The translations under genes and the position numbers were made by a program. 64,000 nt of DNA from Haemaphysalis longicornis (Eukaryota; Arthropoda; Arachnida; Ixodida; Ixodidae): positions 133,937,399-134,001,398 of the forward strand of contig CM023454.1 in NCBI GenBank assembly GCA_013339765.2. Direction: 5' to 3'. This document shows positions 20,837-30,830 of the stretch, piece by piece. Under the pieces are notes generated by a model. The model did not search any database, was not told the DNA's origin, and saw only the letters and a program-made list of their open reading frames with translations. Each line of letters starts with the position of its first letter. Position 1 is the stretch's first letter.

Positions 20837-21172
20837 GGTGCAAAGAACTCTCCACACTCTGAAACGCCACGAACAACCACTGGAACAACGTGCACGAAGT
20901 AGGCAATGTCGTTTTTCTCCCCTCTGAAATGCGCGCTGGCGCTGTCCCCCTGCCGGCAACCGCGGCGTTTTGTGTCACGTGACCCACCCTCCCGGCCAGA
21001 TCGCGCCACGCTTTTTCCGGAGTCAGGCGATCGGGACGGCTCCAAAGTCGGAGGCCGACGCTCTGAAAAAACCAACCGAAGGTAGTTCGAGCGCTCGAAT
21101 TCTACCAACCGAAGGCGCGCACGCTTTTCAGAGCACTCCAGAGCGCTCGTAAACGCCCATCCGAATAGGCCA
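20837..21172. promoter_or_regulatory. right terminal and subterminal region of the Harbinger element
   Basis: Region between the transposase start codon and the right terminus, expected to hold the transposase promoter. It contains two direct copies of CCAACCGAA (21072-21080 and 21105-21113) around a perfect palindrome TTCGAGCGCTCGAA (21087-21100), then AGAGC/GAGCG words up to the terminal repeat. Confidence 0.55.
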
Positions 21173-22550
21173 TTAGAGGCATCCGTATAAAATTCAGAGC
21201 ACTCATACTTCTGCTGCAAATACAAGAAATCCTGCAGAATTGCACATGTAGGAGCTCGGTTTTGATCTACATGTGTGAAAGATGTGTTGCATGATACAGG
21301 ACGAAGATGCCATGGTGCTATAAAATCCGTTAGAGAACTTTGGAATAAATCTAAAAAGGAGACAGCAAGCTCTGACGCTTCCTCTCTAACTCTGTAAGAG
21401 AAGGGCACAGAGAACGATGGTCGATTTAAAAGGAGTTCAGTCATGGACGTATCATGAAAAACTGATTTAAAAGGATGGTGAGGCATGGATGAAATTTTAA
21501 AAGCATAAAGGAGATCTGTGTATGCTCGCTGACGTTGTAGGTTCCATTTGTTGCACTCCACATATAGGCTTGTCGACCGGGCTAGTGCGGAAGGCGCCAC
21601 ACGCCAGGCAGCCCGAGATTGAGCATGGGCCAGCAAGGGATGTTTTCTTGCTGCCCATAAAAATTTCCCATAGTCTAATCGTCCTTAACTGTAAAAACGT
21701 AAGAGAAGTTGTTTGTCAGCACCAAAAGAGATGTGCGCAGAACCTTCAGGATATTCATTTTTTTGCATTTTGTTTTATAGTTTTATTTTGGGATGAATGT
21801 CAGCTTTTCGAAATTATCTAAAAACTTTGTTCCTTTTTGACAGGAATAAGACACCATTGAGTTTGTGAGGATCCCGGTACCACGTCTTGGAAAACAAGAC
21901 ACGTGCACTTCCCTGGATTATTTAAAACCGTTGCTGTCTGCCCAACCAGCGCTTAACACCAAATCTGGATGGCGTCGCAAAAAGGTACAAGATTAAAGGA
22001 TTTTTTACGTCGTCCCTAATTAGCGGAAATCATGGCGGTAGCGCCTTCCGAAGAAATTCATTTTAAAGAAACAAGTGCAACTGAACACTCCACCTTGCGG
22101 ACGCCGTTTTCCTGCACATAACCCTAAAGTGCAGTTCCAACCCAAAAGTTCTTTCAGACAGGTAACTGGCAACGTGTATCATGTTCCACATGCCAAGGTT
22201 AAAGGGTTAAGGTCGTACCGCCAAAATCGTAGTCGTTTCAAAAAAAAGATGCATACAGTACTGCTGTGGAGGAAAGCATCTTTGATATAAGACTCTAATG
22301 CAACGAGTTGATCGTTGGTAGATCGCCCCGCCCTGAAGCCTGCCTGGCAGCTCTCAAGAAGACCATTGTACTCTAAGAAGTACACGAGTCTCCTGTTTAT
22401 CATCTTCTCTATGAGCTTACACAGGCAGCTTGTCAGGGCAATGGGGCGATAACTGGCAGGAGAGGAAGGGTCCTTCCCTTCCTTTAGGAAAGCCACTACT
22501 ATGGCCTCCCTCCAAGAGCGTGGAAAGTGCCCCGAAAGAAATTTTTATTG
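21173..22550 (-). pseudogene. LINE E, 5' part: RT and first half of RNase H
   Basis: Minus-strand continuation of LINE E. From 22530 downward it shows an RT block with WREAIVVAFLKEGKDPSSPA, then YRPIALTSCLCKLIEKM, CQAGFRAGRSTND and a damaged palm region with RPQGGVFSC near 22080. Thumb-like blocks (NILKVL near 21735, then SLYVECN near 21565) follow. RNase H starts with EFYTDAS near 21195-21176, where the Harbinger element interrupts it. Many frameshifts lie between 21640 and 22200. Upstream of about 22550 nothing more of the element is seen, so it is 5'-truncated and lacks its endonuclease. Confidence 0.75.
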
Positions 22551-24840
22551 TAGAGGGAAGAAGGTTTCAAGCGTGTCTGCATGTAAGTGTTGTATTATTG
22601 TGTATTCCTGTCTGCACCTGGATCTTAAGGTTTACAAGTACCGAGTGCCGACCTTCAGCTCTGAAGTGAAAAGGTTTAATAGGATGAGCTCGACTTATGC
22701 TGTCTCACAAGGACTTTTCTCACATGATGCTTTGTGTTTATAAAGTGTTGGTGAAATTGCTGAGTTTGGACACGTGTTCGAAGTGTTGTGCCGGTGGCCT
22801 GGTCTTCGAGTTGCCCCTGTTGTGCTAACCACAGGTGTGGGGTTTTTGCCTTTTAGCTTCGTATTCGTGTCCAGACTTTGGACTGTCGGTATAGGGTTGT
22901 TGGAAGTGAGGAAGTGTCCCAAACTCTCCCTTTTCGCCTCACGACGCCTGCGTCCCAAGAGCCTTTGCCCGTTTAAAAGATGATTACTGACGGGGGTACC
23001 GGCAAAGGACATCCACGCCTTGTTTGGGTTGCGCCCTGAGTTCGACCCACCGGGGCCTCTTGGGTGCGGGACCCGCTGAAAGGCCAATACCTTCTCGGCG
23101 GCGTCAGGATTGCGCCGTGACGAGTTGGGCCTTTCCACGTGAGGTGTTTATGGATGTGTGGTGTAGTTAGATGTTCAATGTGCTTTTGTTTTGATTCATT
23201 CCTGTTAGGGAAGATGGACTGCATGTCCTTTACCATTAACTTAGGGGGGGAAAGGTCACTAGTATGGGTCTGTGCCCACACCCACTCAAGACATGAAAAG
23301 AAACTGCGGCCAATCGCCAAGTCAAGATGCGAGTATGTAGTGTCCTAAGTTATGGTATGGGCTGTTTTTTGTTAAAGGCATCTGGAGGATGTAAGAAACT
23401 GTCACAGGCGACTCGGGATCCGTTCTGGAGGGCCCCCAAAGAGTTGTGCGCGGTCGCCTGTTAGTTTTGGTTCGGGCAGCAAGGCAACCAGTGGCATGAA
23501 ATCAGACCCAAAATCAAAATCAGAGGAATGTTTGGAGCGAAACTGTTATTAACTATTAAATATTATCGTGGATTGCTACAAGCCTGGAGGACAGTGTTGA
23601 ATGACAGGGTGGCAGGAAGGGATTTCCGCGCAATTATGGCCACACGCCAGAAAGGTGTGCACCATCCCTTTCCTTTCTGAAGCATGAAACCCAAAAGAAT
23701 TTGGTGGTCGGAACAAATGTGTTTCCTGAAACACCACTTGGCTGATTAGCATGTTTCGTATACATCGTCAAGTTTTAAGAGGGCCGCTACAGCCATTGAA
23801 TTATGTTTTCTCTTCCCTTTTAGGGAGAGCTACTGGAGGTGTGTGGTTATGTGTCGTCTTTCAGGGCTGTGACCTCGCCTTGGCTTGTCGGGAGGCTTTG
23901 GCGTCGGGAGCGCCTTGCGTGGTTGCAGGAGGAAGGCCCGCATCCATCTGGCTTTCGGATGTCAGAGGGTTTGCCCGCCCGGACCGGGCCCCAGACTTGC
24001 CCCCTACCCTTCGTTTGAGCCGCAGACTGGGGCTCCGGGGCGCCAGAGGTGGCATAGCGGTGTGGTGGCGGTGGGACCCGGTGCGGGGCCCGTGGTTTTT
24101 TTCCATCGCCTCGGTACCCTCCAACGCACTGGAGGAGGGGAAGACAAGGCGGGTTGCGGAAACCGGTCCCGAGGGAAGAGGTTGCCACACAAGCGCTGCT
24201 GCTTCACAAGCGGCTGATGGCCGATTTGGGGCTCCCAGAGGCAAAGGGGGGGGGGGAAGCAGAGGCCCAGGTCAGACTCGCTGAACGGGTCCTTTTGTGG
24301 AAACGAAGACGCCGCTCCGCAACCCCGGCGAGCCAGTCGGCGTACCTCCCAGGGGAAAGAGGCGACCTTTTGCGCCTCTGGGAAGAGAAGGAGTTACCTT
24401 GATGTTGGTTATCTTTTCTCATTGGAACTTTTCACTGTTTTTGCGGGAGTACGATGCATTGCTCCCGCCGCAGTCACCAAGCAGGGTTCGGATGGAAAGG
24501 CGGATGATCATGCGCCGCGTTTCGCACAGTCGTTCGGCCACGTAAGAGGTACCACCCAAGCTGGCAAATTAAAACAGCGCCCTTTCGGATGTACGGCGGA
24601 TGGCAACGGCCTGCATTTATGTGTTGGGAGTAACTGCCGGTTCAAAATCAAGCAAAGTCAAGGCGTACGACACAATTGACGCATATCAATGTATGCTGCA
24701 CTAAGAGCAGAAAACATAACGTCATAGCTGCAAGCAAACAAAGAAAATTTTTGCATAAAGAATGAACCAGGACGTTAAAGAAAGAAAGGGTAGGCAACAA
24801 TTCGCAAAAATTGCGAGGGAGGGAGAGAAAAAAAAAAAAA
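22551..24840. other. unassigned GC-rich segment with long open stretches
   Basis: About 2.3 kb that I cannot assign. A G-run (TTAACTTAGGGGGGG) at 23239-23253 resembles a polypurine tract. The part from 23750 to 24420 is GC-rich and open on both strands. On the plus strand 24154-24402 encodes a charged, helix-like peptide with LLHKRLMADLGLPEAK and GERGDLLRLWEEKELP. It could be a gag-like or ORF1-like part of an unrecognised retroelement. The run of A at 24828-24840 marks the tail of LINE A. Confidence 0.35.
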
Positions 24841-26470
24841 TTACAAAAGATTACAAAAGACATATGCTGACTTGATACAGGTAATTGCCATGATGCAAAA
24901 TAATGCCACACTGATGAAAATGTAGATCACAATTTGTGCAACCCAACCGCGACAACCACGATGCATTGAAATGGGCCGCGAAGTTCTTTTTTCCACTATA
25001 GTTCTACTTAAAAATCTAGACACCAGTTTTTCAATTGTTTTTTTACTTGCTTAAGACTGGTTAAATTAAGGAGTTCTGCTGGGACCGAGTTAAACATGGA
25101 TGGAACATAATATTGTCTATTCTTTTCCCATAATTCGTAAAATTCTAGGTATGTGGAATCGTTCTGTCTGCCTTAACGTTCTAGCTTTAGCTACAGGCAT
25201 TTTGAATTCCACGAGATAGTAGCGCGTAATAAAGACGGTATAACGAAACAACTGACCAAAACTTAATATTCCCATTTCATTCATTATATCTGTTGTTTTC
25301 TTTTCATACAGGCTTGTAGCATATACAATGTTCCTGACGATTCGGCGAACAAGCTTATTTATCTTTTCCTGTTTAGGTATTGGGCAGCTTCCGTACAGAG
25401 TTATGCCGTAGCGAAGAGTGCTTTCCGCAAGTGACTGGTAAACACGATATCGTGTTTCTATATTAGTGCCGTCTCGCAATTTATACATGTAGGCAGATAT
25501 TGTCCTCAGTTTTTTACAAACGTGATTTATGTGTTCATCCCAGTTAAAAAACTCGTCTATGCACAAACCTAGATATTTTACACTTTGACTGTACTCTAAA
25601 GTCGAGCAAGAACAATCATTACAGTTTTCTAAGTGTAGAAATACCTTTCTGTTCAATTGAATTTGCTTATAGCGGCTTCTAATGCAAAGAAGTTTTCTTT
25701 TGGCTTTGTTAACGTGTATGTAGTTCTCAAGCATCCAATGAAGTACTTTGCTCATATCGTTTTGAAGAGCTTGAACGGCACGTTCGTACAACGAATGTTC
25801 GAAAACTAATGCTGTATCGTCAGCATACTGATACAGCCTGGACGAAAGAGATAAATAGTTAATGTCGTTCGTATAAATATTAAAAAAGTAAAGGGCCAAT
25901 TGTAGAGCCCTGTGGAACCCCATTTTTAATTAGTAATTTTCCGCTCATGGCATTTCCTGTTCGAACAGATTGGTACCTTCCCGTAAAGTAGTTCTTGAAT
26001 AATTGGCTATATATTCCTCTGAATCCCATGTGTGCTAATTTCTGTAACAATATTTCATGATCAACAGTATCAAAAGCCTTCGACATATCCAGAAACAGAG
26101 CTAACACTTTTTTAATTGCTATCTAACGCTTCAGTGATAGAATCATTAAATTCTTCTAAAAGTAATGTTGTGCTCTTGCCCTGTCGAAAACCATATTGCG
26201 TTTCAGATAAAAGGGAATGTTTGCAGCAAAAATTTATCATGACTGTCGAAATATACTTTTCAAGAATATGGGACATAACAGACAAGATGGCTACTGGCCT
26301 GTAGTTCGCAGGATTGTCTTTAGCACCGTTCTTATGTATAGGGCGTACTACGGAAATCTTAATTTTTTCTGGAATACTACCGGTCGTTAATATGCCATTA
26401 AGTATCGAAAAAATCACCAAGCCTAATATGTCAATGTGAACTTTTATATCTCGTGGTCGGATCTTATCGT
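24841..26470 (-). pseudogene. LINE A, copy 2: CR1/Jockey-group RT with 3' end
   Basis: Longer minus-strand copy of LINE A. From 26470 downward: RPRDIKVHIDILG, GSIPEKIKISVVRPIHK, NYRPVAIL, the DMSKAFDTVDHEILLQKL block (26080-26020), NGVPQGSTIGPLLF and the YADDT catalytic motif near 25835. The thumb and C-terminal region (ESTLRYGITLYGS, then ETRYRVYQSL) run to about 25120. The frame then shifts and the last block, SMFNSVPAELLNL, ends at a stop near 25010. The 3' end is AT-rich and finishes in repeated TTTTGTAATC words and a T run near 24830. It lacks the endonuclease, being cut where LINE B starts. Frameshifts lie near 25895 and 26110. Confidence 0.85.
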
Positions 26471-28422
26471 ATCATAAGCTGTCGAAGCGAAGTGTTGAGT
26501 CGTTGGTAGGCGCCTATGTTGCGCTAATCAGGCAGGGTAGCATGCAGGGGTCTTCGCTATACCATACTAGAACCAACTCTCGTGCCACACTGAAAGGACA
26601 GCGAGGATCGCCAGTCGCGAGCAGCTCCGGATGCCTCGCTTCTTAAATCTCCACTCTCGTGGAGGCACTGCGCTTGGTTCTCAGCCCTCGTTCCTCACCC
26701 GTAGACAAAGCCGTGTTGACGATTCGCGATTTAATCTCCCCTCTCCTCGCATAATGGCTGTAGCGGCAACAACTATGATACGGGCCCCCTCAGTGCGTCC
26801 AATTCGGGAAAAAGCAACAATCTTTCAATGAAATGCGCGTGGCCCTAGACAGAGGCTTCCAGATTTCCACCGCTTTTTTCGTAAAATATGAGTTCCCCGC
26901 TCATCGCCATATCGGAGTCCCGACTAACCGCAGATGTACGATTATCGGGATACATACTTTTGCGGTCATCCACTGGAGCAGCAAAGACGACAGTTTTACA
27001 AGGGGGGCGTAACGACCTTACCCTACTCGAACACAACCTGCCACCTGACGCATCGAATGAATTCGCAGCCGCCACAGTGCGACATGCTGGCATATCTTTC
27101 ACTAGTATCGCTGCATACATCCCTCCAAACGAATCACTGAACGGCAGTCGCTTGGAATACTATATTCGCGCTACACCGCCTCTGCACATCCTGACAGGAC
27201 ACTTCAACGCGCACCACCCTTCGTGGGGAAGCAAAAAACCTCGGCTAAAGGACGTCCCCTTTTTGGACATTGCTGACCGCCTTGGTTTATGTGTAGTTAA
27301 CGCTGGGGACCCAACATATAATCGTGGAAGGATGTCGAGCGCCCTTGACGCCACCATGGTTTCCGCGGTGTTGCTGATGACAACAACCTGGTATGCGGAC
27401 ATTGACTCCCACGGAAGCGACCACATACCAACGTACATCACTCTGGGTGACTTTCCTGCAGGTCTTCGTAAACCTGCGGTTCAATTTCTGAACTAGAAAG
27501 GTTTCACTACCGTAATTTAAGAGAGAGCTGGCGCTTTCTCGTCTTACGATGACGCTATCGACAGCATCACGAAAGCCGGGAGGTTGTGCAGCAAAGCCGG
27601 CAGGCTTCCATAGGAATATACTGTGGCTTATCCTGAATATGACAATCTTCGGGCTATCCGCAGAAGGGCGGAAAGACGTGCGCGAAAAATATTAGTGATC
27701 GAAGACGTACGAGCGGCCAGACACACGCCAAAGCTCATTGAGAGACATTTGGAAAAGCTCACCAAGTGTGAATGGATGTCGTTTTGCTCCAAATTAGACC
27801 CCAGGAAGCCCTGTACGAGGACATGGAGTCTAGTTAGTGGTCTTCGTGCACCACGGGCTCAGTTACATTCATTCACGTCAATTTCCTTGAGAAGGGTTCG
27901 GCTACATCCAGGATGTAGCGGAAGCCTTCTGTTCCAAAATAACCGCCACGCAAGGGTCGCTTCCTACAAGTACCTTTGGAACAATGAGCCCCCCATCGGC
28001 GCACACGTGTTACCTGAACGCACCCTTTTGTGTGGCGGAACTCGAGGCCGCCCTGGCCTCAGTTCAGAAAGCTTCTTCTCCAGGTCCTGACGGCATCAGC
28101 TACATGGTTCTGAGTCACCTTAATGCTAATGCGAAGCGGTGGCTTCTCTCAGTGTTTAACCATTCTTGGGAAACCGGCCACCTTGAACCAGAGTGGAAGC
28201 GCGCCCGAATCGTACCAGTCTTAAAGCCTGGCAAGGTGCCCACACACATTGACTCGTATCGGCAAATCGCGCTCCTCAGCTGGTTTGGTAAACTGATAGA
28301 GAAGATGGTACTGCAGCGCTTGGACTGGGACCTCACTGAGAGAGGTATATGTTCGTCGCAGATGTCAGGCTTCCGCAAGTGTCGGAGCAGCATCGATAAC
28401 GTGATTGCCCTTGCAACACATG
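25620..28422 (+). repeat. 2.8-kb duplicated segment, copy 2
   Basis: Direct-orientation partner of 12826-15620. This copy is embedded in longer LINE A and LINE B sequences on both sides, so it is the likely source. Private differences, such as the ORF1 stop TAA in CTTCTTAAATC near 26643, show the two copies have diverged since. Confidence 0.85.
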
Positions 28423-30510
28423 TTAAGGGGAAAAGGCTCGTCTGCAATTAACCATCGCAGTGTTTCTTGACATAAAATCGGCTTATGACTGCGTGCTCCA
28501 TGGAGCTATCGGCACAGCTCTGACGTCCGCAGAGATTTCGGGACGCATGTACGATTGGATCTGTGATTGCCTATCCGGCAGAAGCATCTACAGGCGCGTA
28601 GCTGATGGTGACACGTCATCGCACAATGTTACCCGCGGTGTTCCCCAGGGCGGCGTCCTAAGCCCGACTCTTTTTAACCTCTTTTTGGTTTTCTTGAGAG
28701 ATGTCTGCCGCAGTCGCGGAAAATCTCAATGTACGGAGACGATATATGCATTTGTTTCTCAGGCCACAACCGGCGTTTGATTCGAGCGAGACTACAGTGC
28801 GCTATTAACTCGGTTGCGAAGTTTCTCGCGATACGCGATCTTGAAATATCACCCGCCAAGTGCGCCGCAATGGCCTTCACTAAACGGGATGTATCCAAGT
28901 ACCATTTAATGGCCGCTGGCGTACCAATACCATATGTGGATTACCACAAATTCCTTGGTGTCACTTTTGACCGTCACCTGACATGGATACCACACGTTCG
29001 CAGCTTAAAAGAGAAGCTGACATCATTTGCGCACATTATTGGTATGCTCTCCAACAGCGCTGGTGGATGCAGTGTCAGCTCTGTTTTAAGTCTATATGAC
29101 GCTCTGTGTGAAGGACTCCTCCGCTACAGCCTCCCAGCACTGACTCCACTCTCCAAAGGGAACTGTAGAGGGCTAGAAGGCCTACAGGCGAAAATACTAC
29201 GAATCTGTCTTGGGGTTCCGCAAATCACGTCCAGTGTGGGAACCATGACAGAAAGCAGCCGTCTTCTGTTTCCTACTCAGCAGGCACTGGAGCTATGTCG
29301 AACGCAACTGTGCATTGTAACTAGACAGCCTGGGCACCCACTAGCCGCGGTCTATGTGTCCAGGGCGCAGGAGGTCCTACCCTCACATTTCCAGGCCCCA
29401 GCCTCTTTTCTTCGCCCACCGTGGATGTTCCCTCCCATCAAAATCACAACCAGTGTTCTGGCTTCAAGCTAAAAGCACCCATGCTGGCCCTAGCTTTGAT
29501 CTTTTTCGCCTTGGAGCTCATTAATACTTACTATAGAGCCCATACGCATGTGTACACGGAGGGATCAATGACGGGTACCTCTTCGGCGATTGGGATTTAG
29601 AATCTCGCGTCGCAGACTACCATTTGCGTCCCACTCAGCCACAAGACGTCAGCGATGGCTACCGCGCTCGCTGGGCTCCGGGCTGCTTTTCACTACATCC
29701 TAAAGCAGCCACCCACTAAATGGGCTTTTTCTACTGATTTCCGGTCCGCTCTAGTACACTTAGGATCACTACCGAAAGATCACATGGCATGGGAGATACA
29801 TCATATGCATCTCCAAGCAACACAACAGCGGCACAGCGTCAAACTGCAATGGCTTCCTCCTCACTGCGGAGTCTCCAGAAATGTTGCAGCTGATACTGGA
29901 GCCTCTTCGGCCCATAACATCTGTGTTCCACCGCTGCCCATTCCTTTTACAAGAAAGATGCGGCAACCCTCGCTCATTCGATTTCCTGGAGATCACAGCG
30001 GTGCATCTGGACCGACAAGAATCGTCAGTACACGCCTCTGCATATCATTGACCCTAAATGCAGCTTCAAGATGCCTCCTGGGCTCAGCAAGCGTGAGGAA
30101 GCGGTATTGCACCGCCTACGTCTCACCGTGGCGTACACACGACATTTGCTCTGCAAAATTCACCAGGACATTTCACCACTTTGCCCAACATACCATGTAA
30201 CATAAGACATCAAACATGTCTTCTGTACCTGTCCATACTTCACAGTGCCAAGGAAGACTCTCCTAACATCTTTGTGTATACCACAACACGCAGTCCTTGA
30301 ACTAAGTGCAGTTTTGGGTCTTTGGTCGGACCCACGCCAGGCCGTACGGGCTACCAAAGCTCTGTTTGTGTTCTTGCGTAGTACTGGCTTGGAACAATTG
30401 CTGTAATGAACTTAACATCCAAACTCTGTGTATGTGCTTGAACACTCGTGTGCATCACCTCGTTATTTATTTATTTGTTTATTTACCTTTTTATATATTT
30501 ATTTATTTTT

Positions 30511-30569
<59 letters not shown>

Positions 30570-30573
30570 TTTT
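26470..30573 (+). pseudogene. LINE B, copy 2: R1/I-group LINE, near full second frame
   Basis: Plus-strand non-LTR retrotransposon. An ORF1 tail ends at TAATG (26752-26756), which also starts ORF2. ORF2 holds an endonuclease (TGA at 26829-26831 for tryptophan; NAHHPSWGS; HGSDHIPTYITL near 27412-27450) and RT (SSPGPDGISYMVL near 28078; MFLDIKSAYDCVLHG from 28460; GVPQGGVLSPTLFNLF near 28640; YGDDICICF near 28735). RNase H runs about 29655-29920, with a WLPPHCGV block. The C-terminal region has HVFCTCPYF and ends near 30404. A short 3' UTR leads into a 110-bp TTTA repeat (30462-30573), the probable tail. Frameshifts occur near 27500, 28450, 28725, 29470 and 29920. Confidence 0.85.
30462..30573. 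repeat. TTTA microsatellite tail
   Basis: About 110 bp of TTTA repeat with a few interruptions, directly after the LINE B 3' UTR. It is most simply the expanded 3' tail of that LINE. Confidence 0.85.
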
Positions 30574-30830
30574 TGAGTTCTCAAACTTTCATGTTTTCGT
30601 TCCTTCATATGGCGTATCATGCTAAGCGATATTAAAGCGATATTATTAGCATTAAATGCATTCTCTCTCTCTTTCTTAGATCAGGAGAGTCAATAGGATG
30701 ACGAGACACTTAGTACACGTCTCGGTGCATGCGACCGGACCTGTAGATAACCGGAGTTATACTTCCGGTGTCGTAACGCCCAGCGGCTGTATCTTCCGGG
30801 GGGTGGGAACTTTTTGCAAAGGAAGAGAAG
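30574..30830. other. short unassigned stretch
   Basis: Includes a CT-rich run (30660-30677). No coding block is recognised. Gypsy-2 sequence becomes recognisable from about 30830. Confidence 0.3.

Larger units (their letters stand above)
16619..21172. mobile_element. PIF/Harbinger DNA transposon, 4554 bp, two convergent genes
   Basis: Complete element with both ends visible. The left terminus is TGGTGTATTCGGTTGGCCG; the right terminus read inward is TGGCCTATTCGGATGGGCG, giving an imperfect inverted repeat with a shared TATTCGG core. Each side is flanked by TTA (16616-16618 and 21173-21175), the 3-bp target preference of Harbinger. Inside are a plus-strand Myb/trihelix-like gene and a minus-strand DDE transposase gene that converge near 18.65 kb. 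It sits inside the RNase H frame of LINE E. Removing the element plus one TTA joins the two frame halves without a shift, which confirms the ends. Confidence 0.92.

Noticed and set aside
23751..24284. 177-codon plus-strand frame as a gene
   Set aside because: The opposite strand is open over the same bases and no domain is visible; noted only as part of an unassigned segment.
30462..30573. Transmembrane-like tyrosine/leucine/phenylalanine repeat protein
   Set aside because: It is the translation of a TTTA microsatellite.
26460..30620. 8-bp CGTATCAT on both sides of LINE B as its target duplication
   Set aside because: The right copy lies about 40 bases beyond the TTTA tail and the words are short, so chance cannot be excluded.
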